64,000 nucleotides of DNA. Origin: JANQGH01 sp039177555 (GTDB lineage: Bacteria; Pseudomonadota; Alphaproteobacteria; DSM-16000; Inquilinaceae). Position numbers and translations under genes: made by a program. The stretch spans positions 71,469-135,468 of the forward strand of contig JBCDFV010000008.1 of the NCBI GenBank assembly GCA_039177555.1, given 5' to 3'. Below the pieces are notes generated by a model, which did no database searches, was not told the origin of the DNA, and saw only the letters and a program-made list of their open reading frames with translations. Of this stretch, positions 34,630 to 44,115 are shown piece by piece (the first letter of the stretch is position 1; each line of letters begins with the position of its first letter).

Positions 34630-35917
34630 GATCCTTCAGCGCCGTGAAGTCGCGTTGAACCGCGCCGCTGTAGAGCTGACGCGGCCGGCCGATCTTCTGC
34701 ATCGGGTCCTCGATCATCTCATTCCACTGCGCAACCCAACCCACCGTGCGGGCCACCGCGAACAGCACCGTGAACATGCTCGTCGGGAAACCCATCGCCT
34801 TCAGAATGATACCCGAATAGAAGTCGACATTGGGATAGAGTTTTTTCTCAACGAAGTATTCGTCTTCCAGCGCGATGCGCTCCAGTTCCATCGCCAAGGC
34901 CAGCAAGGGGTCGTTCTCGATCCCCAACTCGCCCAGAACCTCGTGGCAGCTTTCGCGCATGACCGTGGCGCGGGGGTCGTAGTGTTTGTAGACCCGGTGG
35001 CCGAAGCCCATCAGCCGGAACGGGTCGTCCCTGTCTTTGGCACGTTTGATGTATTCGCTGACATTGTCGACATGGCCGATTTCCGCCAGCATCTTGAGAA
35101 CCGCTTCGTTGGCTCCGCCATGGGCCGGGCCCCACAATGAGGCGATGCCGGCGGCGATACAGGCAAACGGGTTGGCGCCGGACGAGCCGGCCAGGCGCAC
35201 GGTCGATGTCGAGGCGTTCTGCTCATGGTCGGCGTGCAAAATGAAAATCCGGTCCATGGCCTTGGCCAGAACCGGATTGATCTTGTAGTCCTCCGCCGGC
35301 ACGGCGAAGGTCATGTGCAGGAAGTTTTCCGCGTAATTCAGATCGTTACGCGGATACATGAAGGGCTGGCCTATGGAGTATTTGTAGGCCATCGCGGCCA
35401 AGGTCGGCATCTTGGCGATCATGCGGTGCGATGCGATCAGCCTCTGCTTCTGGTCCGTAATGTCGGTACTGTCGTGATAGAAGGCGGACAAGGCGCCCAC
35501 CACGCCGCACATGATGGCCATTGGATGGGCATCGCGTCGGAAGCCCCGATAGAAGCCCATCAGCTGTTCGTGCAGCATGGTGTGATAGGTAATGGTCTTC
35601 TCGAACGTGTCCATTTGGCCGTGGTTCGGCAACTCGCCGTTCAGAAGCAAATAGGCGACCTCCAGAAACGAGCAGTTGCTGGCCAGATCCTCGATTGCAT
35701 AGCCCCGGTGCAGCAGGACACCTTCGTCGCCGTCGATGTAGGTGATGGAACTGTCGCACGACGCGGTCGAGGTGAAGCCGGGGTCGTATGTGAACATTCC
35801 GGTTTCGGCGTAAAGACTTCTGATATCTATGACTTTTGGGCCGAGCGTACCGCTGGAGACAGGGAAATCGTGCGACTTCCCGGTTGTGTTATCGACCAGG
35901 GTAACGGTTTCGGGCAT
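34622..35917 (-). CDS. gltA: Citrate synthase
   Basis: Type II (hexameric) citrate synthase of 431 residues, condensing acetyl-CoA with oxaloacetate to start the TCA cycle. The N-terminal beta region typical of type II (residues 1-60) is followed by the catalytic His segments (HADHEQNASTST near residue 230; GFGHRVYKHYDPRA near residue 308) and the Asp of the LYSGAVQRDF-type tail. A GAGG ribosome site lies 10 bases upstream. In many relatives it directly follows lpxB. Confidence 0.96.
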   Translation of the reverse strand: MPETVTLVDNTTGKSHDFPVSSGTLGPKVIDIRSLYAETGMFTYDPGFTSTASCDSSITYIDGDEGVLLHRGYAIEDLASNCSFLEVAYLLLNGELPNHGQMDTFEKTITYHTMLHEQLMGFYRGFRRDAHPMAIMCGVVGALSAFYHDSTDITDQKQRLIASHRMIAKMPTLAAMAYKYSIGQPFMYPRNDLNYAENFLHMTFAVPAEDYKINPVLAKAMDRIFILHADHEQNASTSTVRLAGSSGANPFACIAAGIASLWGPAHGGANEAVLKMLAEIGHVDNVSEYIKRAKDRDDPFRLMGFGHRVYKHYDPRATVMRESCHEVLGELGIENDPLLALAMELERIALEDEYFVEKKLYPNVDFYSGIILKAMGFPTSMFTVLFAVARTVGWVAQWNEMIEDPMQKIGRPRQLYSGAVQRDFTALKDRG

Positions 35918-36048
35918 GGCACGAGATCCTCATCAAAGGGGGGTGTACGGGCGTGACAAACTGCTGTCCGCCGTAGCCGTAAGGGAGATGCCAGAACATA
36001 GATCGACGGCGTGCCAAGATCAATCTGGCAGCCTGTCGGCGAGCCGGA

Positions 36049-37464
36049 TTAGGCGACCGCGCCAGGCCCCACGGCATCCTCGATCCGGCCCAGCGTTTCG
36101 GATTTCCCAAGAACCGCGGCAACCTCGAAGATGCCCGGCGACGTGGTCGACCCGGTTAGCGCCGCGCGCAAGGGTTGGGCGACCTTGCCGAGTTTCAGGT
36201 CGTTTGCCTCCGCAAAGGCGCGCACGGCCGTTTCGACGCCGGCCTCGTTCCAATCATCGACTTGCCCGAGCCGAACGTTCAATTGTTCTAAGAGATCCCG
36301 CGCTTGCTCATTGAGCAGCGCTTGCGCCTTCTCAGTCATGACGAGCGGCCGACTGCGTGCATAAAAAGCCGCGTTATCAGCCAGTTCGATGATGGTTTTC
36401 GCGCGTTGCTTCAGCCCTGACAGACCCGCGCGCAGCCGATCGTTTGCCGTTCCGTCAAGAGGGTGACCAAGATCCTGTTCCAGCCTGGGAACGATTAGCG
36501 ACATCAGGCGCTGATCGTCGGCCTCGCGGATGTAGTGGCCGTTCAGATTCTCCAGCTTGGCGAAATCGATCCGCGCGGGGGACTTGCCGACGGCGTCGAG
36601 GTCGAACCAGGCAATCGCCTGGTCCGTGGAAATCACCTCGTCGTCGCCGTGCGACCAGCCGAGACGCAGCAGATAGTTGCGCAATGCCTCCGGCAGGTAG
36701 CCCATATCCCGATAGGCTTCGATGCCCAGCGCGCCGTGGCGCTTGGACAGTTTCGCGCCGTCGGGGCCGTGGATCAGCGGTATGTGAGCGAAAACCGGCG
36801 GCTTGGCGCCAAGCGCGTCGTAAAGCTGGGTCTGGCGAAAGGCATTGGTGAGGTGGTCGTCGCCCCGGATCACATGGGTGATGCCCATATCGATGTCGTC
36901 AACCACGACGGACAGCATGTAGGTGGGCGTGCCGTCGGAGCGCAGCAGAACCATGTCGTCCAGCTCCGCATTCTCGACGGTGACCGTGCCCTGGACGGCG
37001 TCCTCGATGCGGGTCTGGCCAGACCGCGGCGCCTTCAGCCGGACGACCGGATCGACACCCTCCGGCGCCTCGGCCGGGTCCCGATCCCGCCACCGGCCGT
37101 CATACCGCAGCGGCCGGCCCTCCGCGCGGGCCTGTTCGCGCATCGCCGTCAACTCGTCCTGCGTCGCATAGCACAGATAAGCCTTGCCTTCGTCAAGCAG
37201 CCTTCGGGCGGCGGCGGCATGCCGGTCGCGGCGTTCGAATTGCGACACCGCATTGCCGTCCCAATCCAGGCCAAGCCATTCAAGCCCATCCAGGATCTTC
37301 GCCACCGCCTCGTCGGTCGAACGGGCGCGGTCGGTGTCCTCGATCCGCAGCACGAAACGGCCGTCGAAATGGCGGGCATAGAGCCAGTTGAACAGGGCCG
37401 TTCGGGCACCGCCGATGTGCAGAAAACCGGTGGGCGAGGGGGCAAAGCGGGTAACGACGGTCAT
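36049..37464 (-). CDS. gltX: Glutamate-tRNA ligase
   Basis: Class I aminoacyl-tRNA synthetase of 471 residues charging tRNA-Glu. The HIGH-type motif reads FLHIGGARTALFNWL (residues 13-27), the KMSKS-type motif is KLSKRHG near residue 240, and the C-terminal anticodon domain begins near residue 315. The start at 37464 places RFAPSPTGF at the N-terminus; upstream frame to 37593 overlaps the divergent comEC leader. The 131-base gap to gltA suggests gltA has its own promoter. Confidence 0.95.
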   Translation of the reverse strand: MTVVTRFAPSPTGFLHIGGARTALFNWLYARHFDGRFVLRIEDTDRARSTDEAVAKILDGLEWLGLDWDGNAVSQFERRDRHAAAARRLLDEGKAYLCYATQDELTAMREQARAEGRPLRYDGRWRDRDPAEAPEGVDPVVRLKAPRSGQTRIEDAVQGTVTVENAELDDMVLLRSDGTPTYMLSVVVDDIDMGITHVIRGDDHLTNAFRQTQLYDALGAKPPVFAHIPLIHGPDGAKLSKRHGALGIEAYRDMGYLPEALRNYLLRLGWSHGDDEVISTDQAIAWFDLDAVGKSPARIDFAKLENLNGHYIREADDQRLMSLIVPRLEQDLGHPLDGTANDRLRAGLSGLKQRAKTIIELADNAAFYARSRPLVMTEKAQALLNEQARDLLEQLNVRLGQVDDWNEAGVETAVRAFAEANDLKLGKVAQPLRAALTGSTTSPGIFEVAAVLGKSETLGRIEDAVGPGAVA

Positions 37465-37553
37465 TTCGGCTCGATTTGGTCTATCCTGGCGGGCGAGGGG
37501 CGTGCTGCATAACACAGGCAGGGCGGGGATGCATCTGGACATGGATCGGGCTG

Positions 37554-39704
37554 ATGGTTGACGTGGCCGCCGGTACGCCGGCCCGTCGGTCATTGCGAGC
37601 GTTGCATCCGATCGATGCCTGGCTCGCGGCGCAGGGAACCCGGCTGGGGTTATGGCTGCCTGTTATGCTGGGTGTCGGCATTGCCGCGTATTTCGCTTTG
37701 CCGATCGAACCCGGCTGGTGGTGGTCCGTCGCCTCCTTTGTCATGGCCCTGGCAGTGCTTGCCACGGTGCGGTCCGCCGGGTTGTCGATCCGGGCGCTGG
37801 CCATGGCACTGGTTGCCGCGACTCTGGGGTTTGCCGCCGCACAGTTGCAGACGGTCAGGGTAGAGGCGCCTCAGTTGGACCGGCCTGTCGGCCCGGTGAC
37901 GGTAGTGGGCCGCGTGCGCGCGCTCGATGCCTCCAGCGGCGGCACCAGGGTCGTCCTCGACGAACTGTCGATCGGCGGCCTGGCGCCCGACGAGACACCG
38001 GAACGGGTGCGCGTTCGGTTGACGACGCGATCGGTTCCGCCCGCCATCGGCTCGACCATCGATTTGCGGGCGATGCTGATCCCACCGTCGGAGCCGGTGT
38101 TGCCGGGCGGCTTCGACTTCAGGCGCCATGCCTTCTTTCAGCAGTTGGGCGCGTTCGGCTATGCGGTGTCACGCCCGGAGGTTCTGGAGGCTGCCGAAGC
38201 TGGCGGCCTGGCCCTGTGGTTGGAACGGGTCAGGCTGGGCATCTACGACCGTATTGCCGTCCAGGTCGAGAGCGGGGCCATGTCGGACGACGCCGGGTCG
38301 GTCGCCGTCGTGCTGTTGACCGGCGATCGCAGTGCGATCAGTGACGAGCTCTACGCCGACATGCGCCGGTCGGGGCTGGCCCATCTGCTGGCGATCTCGG
38401 GCCTGCATGTCGGGCTGATCGCCGGCCTGGTGTTCTTCGCCGTCCGGGCCGGGCTCGCCCTGTCGCCGACGGTGACGCTCACACAGCCGATCAAGAAATG
38501 GGCGGCGGTCGCGGCAATCGTCGCCGCCTTCTGCTACATGATGATCGTGGGCGCGACGGTGCCAACCCAGCGCGCCTTTCTCATGGCAGGTCTCGTGTTC
38601 TTCGCGGTCCTGGTGGACCGCCGCGCGATCTCGCTGCGGCTGGTGGCCTTGGCCGCCGCGGTCGTGCTGTTGGTGGCGCCGTCGAGCCTCACCGGTCCCA
38701 GTTTTCAGATGAGTTTTGCGGCCGTTTTGGCGCTGGTGGCCCTTTACGACGGCTTGCGAGAGCGTTGGCTTGGCTGGCGCGTGACGTCCGGGCCGTGGCG
38801 GCGCGCGCGCCTCTATCTCGCCAGCCTCATGATCACCTCGTTCACGGCGACCCTGGCGACCGCGCCGTTCGTTCTGTTTCACTTCCAGGAAACGCCGGTT
38901 TATGGACCCTTGGCAAACCTGATCGCTGTGCCCTTGACCGCTGCCTGGATCATGCCCTGGGGCCTGGCGGCGTACCTGCTGATGCCCGTGGGTTTGGAGG
39001 GGGTGGCGCTCGCCCCCATGGGGTGGGGGATTGATGGCCTGCTCGCGCTCGCCCATTGGTGTGCCAACTTGCCGGGTGCCGTGATTGCTACCCCAGCGTT
39101 GGCCGACATCGTCATCGTGCTTGTCGTCGCCGGAGGATTGTGGCTTGCGCTGTGGCGCGGGACGTCCCGTTGGTTCGGTATCGCCGGGATTGGCGCTGCC
39201 GCCGCAATCGCCGTCATGACGCCTATTCCGACCATCCTGGTAAGCGCCGACGCAGGGCTGATGGGCTTGCGCTTGTCCGGTGGCGTGCTGGCGGTCTCCC
39301 AGGCCCGCACGGAGGCCTTTACCCGCACCCAATGGACCCGGCTGACCGGCGCCGACACCGAAATTAGCTGGGCCGAGCTTGCGGCAATCGATCCAGGCTT
39401 TCAGTGCGATGGCCAAGGCTGCATCTGGCAAACGCACGATGGCGCAGTCGCCTTCGCGTTCGAACCTGACATACTGGCCGAGGATTGTGCCGTCGCGGAG
39501 GTGGTGGTGGCCCAGGAGCCGGTGCGCGGCCCATGCGCGGCACCCATCGTGGTCGACCGCTTCGACGTCTGGCGTAACGGCGCCTATGCCATCACCCTGT
39601 CGGCGTCGGGCGAGGGGCCGTCGTCGGCCCTATCGGAGCGGGCGTCGGTCAGAACCGTGGCCGAGCAGACGGGCGATCGCCCCTGGTCGAGAACGGTTCC
39701 CTGA
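37554..39704 (+). CDS. comEC: ComEC/Rec2-family DNA-uptake channel protein
   Basis: Polytopic inner-membrane protein of 716 residues: an N-terminal OB-like DUF4131 region (about residues 60-190) and the Competence domain with the family motif RSGLAHLLAISGLHVGL (about residues 272-288) plus many hydrophobic helices. The metallo-beta-lactamase domain of Bacillus ComEC is absent, as in many alphaproteobacterial members. The start at 37554 has a weak ribosome site; a TTG at 37476 is in frame. It moves single-stranded DNA into the cytoplasm in competent species. Confidence 0.88.
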   Translation: MVDVAAGTPARRSLRALHPIDAWLAAQGTRLGLWLPVMLGVGIAAYFALPIEPGWWWSVASFVMALAVLATVRSAGLSIRALAMALVAATLGFAAAQLQTVRVEAPQLDRPVGPVTVVGRVRALDASSGGTRVVLDELSIGGLAPDETPERVRVRLTTRSVPPAIGSTIDLRAMLIPPSEPVLPGGFDFRRHAFFQQLGAFGYAVSRPEVLEAAEAGGLALWLERVRLGIYDRIAVQVESGAMSDDAGSVAVVLLTGDRSAISDELYADMRRSGLAHLLAISGLHVGLIAGLVFFAVRAGLALSPTVTLTQPIKKWAAVAAIVAAFCYMMIVGATVPTQRAFLMAGLVFFAVLVDRRAISLRLVALAAAVVLLVAPSSLTGPSFQMSFAAVLALVALYDGLRERWLGWRVTSGPWRRARLYLASLMITSFTATLATAPFVLFHFQETPVYGPLANLIAVPLTAAWIMPWGLAAYLLMPVGLEGVALAPMGWGIDGLLALAHWCANLPGAVIATPALADIVIVLVVAGGLWLALWRGTSRWFGIAGIGAAAAIAVMTPIPTILVSADAGLMGLRLSGGVLAVSQARTEAFTRTQWTRLTGADTEISWAELAAIDPGFQCDGQGCIWQTHDGAVAFAFEPDILAEDCAVAEVVVAQEPVRGPCAAPIVVDRFDVWRNGAYAITLSASGEGPSSALSERASVRTVAEQTGDRPWSRTVP

Positions 39705-39723
39705 TCACCCAGGAAGGCGCGGA

Positions 39724-40434
39724 TCAGTAGTGGCGCAACAAACCGACCAATCGGCCTTGCACGCGCACGCGATCGGCCCCGAAGATGCGGGTTTCGTAGG
39801 CCGGGTTCGCCGGTTCTAGTGCGACGGTCTTACCACCGCCCTTGCGCAGACGCTTCAGCGTGACCTCGCCATCATCGATGAAGGCGACGACAATGTCGCC
39901 GCTTTCCGCCGTATCGCTGCGGCGAATGATCACCGTATCGCCATCGAGAATGCCGGCGTCGACCATGCTGTCGCCATCCACGATCAGCGCGTAGTGCTCA
40001 CCACCGCTGATCATATCCGGCGGCACGTTGGTGTAAACCGAGGGATCGCTGAGCGCTTCGATCGGCGTGCCGGCGGCGATCTTGCCGTAGAGCGGCAGTT
40101 CGACAGCCTCGCTGCCGCTGACAGGGGTGGTGCGGCGCGGCGGCGGCTTGTCCGCCGTGCCTTCGATTACCATCGGGCGGAAGCGGCCGCCGCGATCTTC
40201 CCGCGGCGCGGCCGTCAGGCCGTCGGGCACTTGCAACACCTCCAGCGCGCGGGCGCGATGGGGCAGGCGGCGGATGAAGCCGCGCTCTTCCAGTGCGGTG
40301 ATCAGGCGGTGGATGCCGGACTTGGACTTCAGGCCCAGCGCGTCCTTCATTTCGTCGAACGAAGGGGAAACGCCGCCTTCCTTCAAGCGCCGATCAATAA
40401 ACATCAAGAGCTGCTGCTGCTTCCGGGTCAACAT
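39724..40434 (-). CDS. lexA: LexA repressor
   Basis: SOS repressor and self-cleaving protease, 236 residues. An N-terminal winged helix (residues 1-65; SKSGIHRLITALEERGFIRRLPHRARALEV) binds DNA. The cleavage site is Ala121-Gly122 (IAAGTP), and the catalytic dyad is Ser156 (DGDSMVD) and Lys194 (VTLKRL). The start at 40434 gives the standard MLTRKQ N-terminus. An SOS box and a degenerate second one lie upstream, so autorepression is expected. Convergent with comEC. Confidence 0.96.
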   Translation of the reverse strand: MLTRKQQQLLMFIDRRLKEGGVSPSFDEMKDALGLKSKSGIHRLITALEERGFIRRLPHRARALEVLQVPDGLTAAPREDRGGRFRPMVIEGTADKPPPRRTTPVSGSEAVELPLYGKIAAGTPIEALSDPSVYTNVPPDMISGGEHYALIVDGDSMVDAGILDGDTVIIRRSDTAESGDIVVAFIDDGEVTLKRLRKGGGKTVALEPANPAYETRIFGADRVRVQGRLVGLLRHY

Positions 40435-40507
40435 GGCCGGTCCCCTAGCCAAATTCCGCCTGGTCAGCTCCGCCGGCCAAGCGATTCGATACAACTCAGA
40501 CTAACGA

Positions 40508-40547
40508 GAACAAAACAAAAACGTCAAGTTTTGTTCCCTTAAAGTTC
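40508..40547 (-). promoter_or_regulatory. lexA promoter with SOS boxes
   Basis: GTTC-N7-GTTC is perfect at 40533-40547, the alphaproteobacterial LexA box. A second, degenerate box (GAAC-N7-AAAC) lies at 40508-40522. Between them on the minus strand is TTGACG (40527-40522), a good -35; a -10 (TAGTCT) lies 18 bases further. The two boxes flank the -35, so bound LexA should block its own promoter. Confidence 0.8.
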
Positions 40548-40569
40548 CTACTTGGTGCCAATCTCCCGA

Positions 40570-41784
40570 TCAAAGTCGTGCCAGTTGGGGGTCAAAGCGC
40601 ACGATCTCCACCGGGCATCCGGCTTCGATCGCATGCGCGTGCGGCGGACGAACGACCAGGCAGTCAGCCTTGGCCAGCAATGTGAGCAGAGAACTATCCT
40701 GCTTTTCGAACGGTGTGGCAACAAGCTGTCCGTCATCATCGACGGAAAGAGTGCTGCGCAAATAGTCCTGGCGACGGTCGTTGGCCGGCAAGTCCCGCCC
40801 CAGCCTGGCCTTTTCGGCCACCCCATCCTCCGCCGGCAGCCCCTGCAACAGGCGCAGCGCCGGGACCGCAAACAACAGCGCACAGACCTGGGACGATACC
40901 GGATTGCCCGGCAATCCCAATACCGGAACACCATCGATCGCCCCGAACATCAAGGGCTTGCCAGGCCGCATGGCAATGCGCCAGAAGTCGATCTCCAACC
41001 CGTCGCGCCCGAGCACCTCGCGGATCAGGTCGTGCTCGCCGACCGAGGCCCCGCCGGTCGTGATCAACAAATCCATGCCCCGCGCGGCGGCGGCCGCTGC
41101 ATGCAGGGACGCGGCGTTGTCCTGCGCGACCGGCAGCAAGACCGGCACGCCGCCGCAAGCCTCGACCAGCGCGGCCAGTCCCGGACCGTTCGAACTCACG
41201 ATCTGGTCCGGCCCGATGGGTTCGCCGGGCATGACGATCTCGTCGCCCGTTGCCAGGATGGCGACCCTCGGCCGGCGATGGACTTTCAGCCAGGGGTGGT
41301 TCATCGAAGCCGCCAGACCGATGTCCCGGGCGGTCAGCAGCCGCCCGGCCGGGATCAGTTCGTCACCGTCGGAGAAGTCGAAGCCGCGCGGCCTGACATA
41401 GACACCTTGCCGCGTGGCTGCGTTCACAGTGACGCGGTCGCCGTCGGCCTCGGTATCCTCCTGGATCACGATCGTATCGGTCCCCTCGGGCAGGGGCGCT
41501 CCGGTGAAGATGCGGACGCACTGGCCAGGGCCGACAGGGCCGTCGAAATGCGTGCCGGCCGGGACCGAGGCGATGACATCGAGCGTGACCGGAGCCGCCG
41601 CGACATCGTCGCCGCGAACGGCATAGCCGTCCATGGCGGACAGGTCGGCCCAGGGCTGGGTGCGTCTCGCGGCGATGGGGACGGCGGTAACCCGCCCGGC
41701 CGCATCCGCCAACCCGACCGTCTCTGCCGGCAGTGGATGAAAGGCAGCAAAGATCCTGCGCTTGGCGTCCTCGACCGAAATCAT
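40570..41784 (-). CDS. moeA: Molybdopterin molybdenumtransferase
   Basis: Inserts molybdate into adenylated molybdopterin, the last step of molybdenum cofactor synthesis. The protein has 404 residues: N-terminal MoeA domains (PWADLSAMDGYAVRGDD near residue 50), the MoCF domain with TTGGASVGEHD (about residues 237-247) and GKPLMFG...GLPGNPVSS, and a C-terminal beta domain. Its ATG overlaps the moaC stop by four bases. Confidence 0.95.
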   Translation of the reverse strand: MISVEDAKRRIFAAFHPLPAETVGLADAAGRVTAVPIAARRTQPWADLSAMDGYAVRGDDVAAAPVTLDVIASVPAGTHFDGPVGPGQCVRIFTGAPLPEGTDTIVIQEDTEADGDRVTVNAATRQGVYVRPRGFDFSDGDELIPAGRLLTARDIGLAASMNHPWLKVHRRPRVAILATGDEIVMPGEPIGPDQIVSSNGPGLAALVEACGGVPVLLPVAQDNAASLHAAAAAARGMDLLITTGGASVGEHDLIREVLGRDGLEIDFWRIAMRPGKPLMFGAIDGVPVLGLPGNPVSSQVCALLFAVPALRLLQGLPAEDGVAEKARLGRDLPANDRRQDYLRSTLSVDDDGQLVATPFEKQDSSLLTLLAKADCLVVRPPHAHAIEAGCPVEIVRFDPQLARL

Positions 41785-42260
41785 GGCTGGCGAACGAAAT
41801 CGCCCGACTTGCCGCCGCTTTTCTCCAGCAGCTTGAGGTCCGTGATGATCATCGCGCGGTCAACCGCCTTGCACATATCGTAGACGGTCAACGCGGCCAC
41901 GGAGGCCGCCGTCAGCGCCTCCATCTCAACCCCGGTACGGCCCGTGACCTTTGCGGAGGCGACGATGTCTACCGCCGGTCCGGCCTCGTCGGTGGTCAAT
42001 TCGATGGACACGGCGGCAAGCGGCAGCGGATGGCAGAGTGGGATCAGGTCGCTGGTCTTCTTCGCGGCCATGATGCCGGCCAGCCTTGCCACGGCCAGGA
42101 CGTCGCCCTTGGCGGCCTTGCCGTCCTTAATCAAGGCCAACGTTTCCGGCTGCATGGTCACGCGGCAGGCGGCTTTCGCCAGGCGCGCGGTTTCGTCCTT
42201 GGCGGAGACGTCGACCATGCGTGCCCGGCCGCCCTCGTCGAAGTGGGTCAGGTCCGTCAT
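41781..42260 (-). CDS. moaC: Cyclic pyranopterin monophosphate synthase
   Basis: Makes cyclic pyranopterin monophosphate in molybdenum cofactor synthesis, acting after MoaA. It has 159 residues, the usual length, with ARMVDVSAKDETARLA at the start, LIPLCHPLPL near residue 75 and MEALTAASVAALTVYDMCKAVDR near residue 115, including the catalytic Lys. ATGA overlaps join it to trpC upstream and moeA downstream, so the trp-moa genes form one coupled transcript. Confidence 0.96.
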   Translation of the reverse strand: MTDLTHFDEGGRARMVDVSAKDETARLAKAACRVTMQPETLALIKDGKAAKGDVLAVARLAGIMAAKKTSDLIPLCHPLPLAAVSIELTTDEAGPAVDIVASAKVTGRTGVEMEALTAASVAALTVYDMCKAVDRAMIITDLKLLEKSGGKSGDFVRQP

Positions 42261-43075
42261 GCCTCCACGGCCTGGCCGACATTCTGTTCGTCCAGCAGCG
42301 CACGCGTGGCCGCCGCGACGTCGTGCTGGCGCATCAGGCTCTCGCCGATCAGAAACGTGGTCGCACCCACCGCCGCCATCCTCGCCAGGTCCGCCGGGGC
42401 ATAAAGCCCGCTTTCTGCAATCAGCAGCCGATCGGACGGTACGCGGGGCGCCAGGGTCTCGGTCACATCAAGATTTGTCTCTAATGTTTTGAGGTTTCTG
42501 TTATTTATACCGATAAGCTGAGAATTTAGATTAAGTGCGTGATCGAGCTCATCCCCGTTATGCACCTCGACCAGCACATCCATGCCGAGGTCGATGGCGG
42601 CCTGTTCCAGTTCGGACGCCTGGGCATCTCCAAGCGCTGCCATGATCAGCAAGATGCAGTCCGCGCCCAGCGCGCGCGCTTCGACCACCTGATAGGGGTC
42701 GAGCATGAAGTCCTTGCGCAGGACGGGCAGGTCCACCGCCGAGCGCGCGGCGGTCAGATAGGTGTCGTCGCCCTGGAAATAGGGCATGTCGGTCAGCACC
42801 GACAGACAGGTGGCGCCGCCCGCTTCGTAGGCCTGCGCCAGAGTCGGCGGGTCGAAGTCGGCCCGGATGAGGCCTTTTGACGGCGACGCCTTCTTGATTT
42901 CGGCGATGAGGCCGTAGCGGCCGGCTGCTTGGGCCTTCCGTAGGGCAGCCGCAAACCCGCGCGGCGCTTGCGTTTCAGCGGCGCGCTGCTCCAGGTCCGC
43001 CAGCGACACCACCGCCTTCCGGGCCGCGATGTGTTGGCGCTTGTCGGCGCAGATGCGTTCCAGCACGTCGGCCAT
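42257..43075 (-). CDS. trpC: Indole-3-glycerol phosphate synthase
   Basis: TIM-barrel enzyme of 272 residues that closes the indole ring in tryptophan synthesis. Motifs: IAEIKKASPSKG (residues 57-68), VLRKDFMLDPYQV near 118-130, INNRNLKTLETNL near 190-202 and AESGL near 220. It is a single-function TrpC, not fused to TrpF. Codons 181-203 (42467-42535) are strikingly AT-rich although they encode a conserved motif. Four bases separate it from trpD. Confidence 0.96.
   Translation of the reverse strand: MADVLERICADKRQHIAARKAVVSLADLEQRAAETQAPRGFAAALRKAQAAGRYGLIAEIKKASPSKGLIRADFDPPTLAQAYEAGGATCLSVLTDMPYFQGDDTYLTAARSAVDLPVLRKDFMLDPYQVVEARALGADCILLIMAALGDAQASELEQAAIDLGMDVLVEVHNGDELDHALNLNSQLIGINNRNLKTLETNLDVTETLAPRVPSDRLLIAESGLYAPADLARMAAVGATTFLIGESLMRQHDVAAATRALLDEQNVGQAVEA
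42467..42535 (-). other. Low-GC patch inside trpC
   Basis: The 69 bases hold 20 G or C by hand count (29%), and only 6 of 23 third positions are G/C, with codons rare in this window (CTA, ATA, AGA, TTA). Flanking trpC codons are strongly G/C-ended. The encoded residues are the conserved INNRNL region, so the protein looks intact. Confidence 0.85.
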
Positions 43076-43079
43076 GCGG

Positions 43080-44111
43080 TCAGTCCGTCGGTTCGTTGGT
43101 GATCGCAACGAGCTTGGCCAGCGCATCGGCGGCGGCGCCGCTATCGATCGTCTTTGTTGCCAGCGCCATGCCCCCGGCCAAGTCCTGCGCCTTGCCGGCA
43201 ACGACGGAGGCCGCTGCGGCGTTCAGCAGCACGATGTCGCGATAGGCGCTCGGCTCGCCGGCCAAGACCGCGCGCAGGGCAGCGGCATTGGTCTCGCCGT
43301 CGCCACCCTTCAGGTCCGCCGGATCTGCCAGCGGCAGCCCGACATCCGCCGGCGCGATCTCAAACACCTCGACCGTGCCGTCCTGCAACGAGGCAACCGT
43401 GGTCGGGCCCGTGGTCGTGATTTCGTCCATCCCGTCGGAGCCGTGCACGACCCAGGCGCGCTCGGTCCCCAGATTGCCCAGCACGCGGGCCTGGACCTCG
43501 ACCCATTCCGGAGCGAACACCCCCATCAACTGCCGCTTGGCGCCGGCCGGGTTCGACAACGGCCCCAGCAGGTTGAAGACCGTGCGGGTGCCCAGTTCCA
43601 CCCTGGTCGGGCCGACATGGCGCATCGCCCCATGGTGTCTCTGGGCGAACAGAAAGCAGACATTCGCCTCCCACAAGGCCCTCTGCACCAACGCCATGTC
43701 GGCATCGATATTGACGCCGAGGGAGGTCAGGACGTCGGCCGCGCCGGTCTTGCTGGATTGCGCCCGGTTGCCGTGCTTGGCCACCGGCACGCCGGCCCCC
43801 GCCAGGACAAACGAGACGGCGGTGGAGATGTTGTAGCTGCCGGACTGGTCGCCGCCCGTGCCGCAGCAATCGATCGCGCCCTCCGGCGCCTCGATGCGCA
43901 GCGCCTTGTCGCGCATGATCTGCGCCGCGCCCGTGATCTCGTCGACCGTCTCGCCACGCAGGCGCAGGGCCATCAGAAGGGCGCCGGTCTGCGACGGTGT
44001 CGCCTCGCCGGACATGATGACGTCAAAGGCGGCCGCAGCGGTTTCCTGATCCAAGCGTTCGCCGTTGGCGAGCCGGGCGATGAAGGGTTGAAGGCGATCG
44101 AAACTGGTCAT
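43080..44111 (-). CDS. trpD: Anthranilate phosphoribosyltransferase
   Basis: Joins anthranilate to PRPP in tryptophan synthesis. It has 343 residues with the PRPP-binding motif CCGTGGDQSGSYNIST (residues 82-97), KHGNRAQSSKTGAADVLTSLG, and RTVFNLLGPLSNPAGA. It lies four bases after trpG and four before trpC, so the genes are coupled. Length is normal; nothing unusual. Confidence 0.96.
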   Translation of the reverse strand: MTSFDRLQPFIARLANGERLDQETAAAAFDVIMSGEATPSQTGALLMALRLRGETVDEITGAAQIMRDKALRIEAPEGAIDCCGTGGDQSGSYNISTAVSFVLAGAGVPVAKHGNRAQSSKTGAADVLTSLGVNIDADMALVQRALWEANVCFLFAQRHHGAMRHVGPTRVELGTRTVFNLLGPLSNPAGAKRQLMGVFAPEWVEVQARVLGNLGTERAWVVHGSDGMDEITTTGPTTVASLQDGTVEVFEIAPADVGLPLADPADLKGGDGETNAAALRAVLAGEPSAYRDIVLLNAAAASVVAGKAQDLAGGMALATKTIDSGAAADALAKLVAITNEPTD

Positions 44112-44115
44112 GGGC

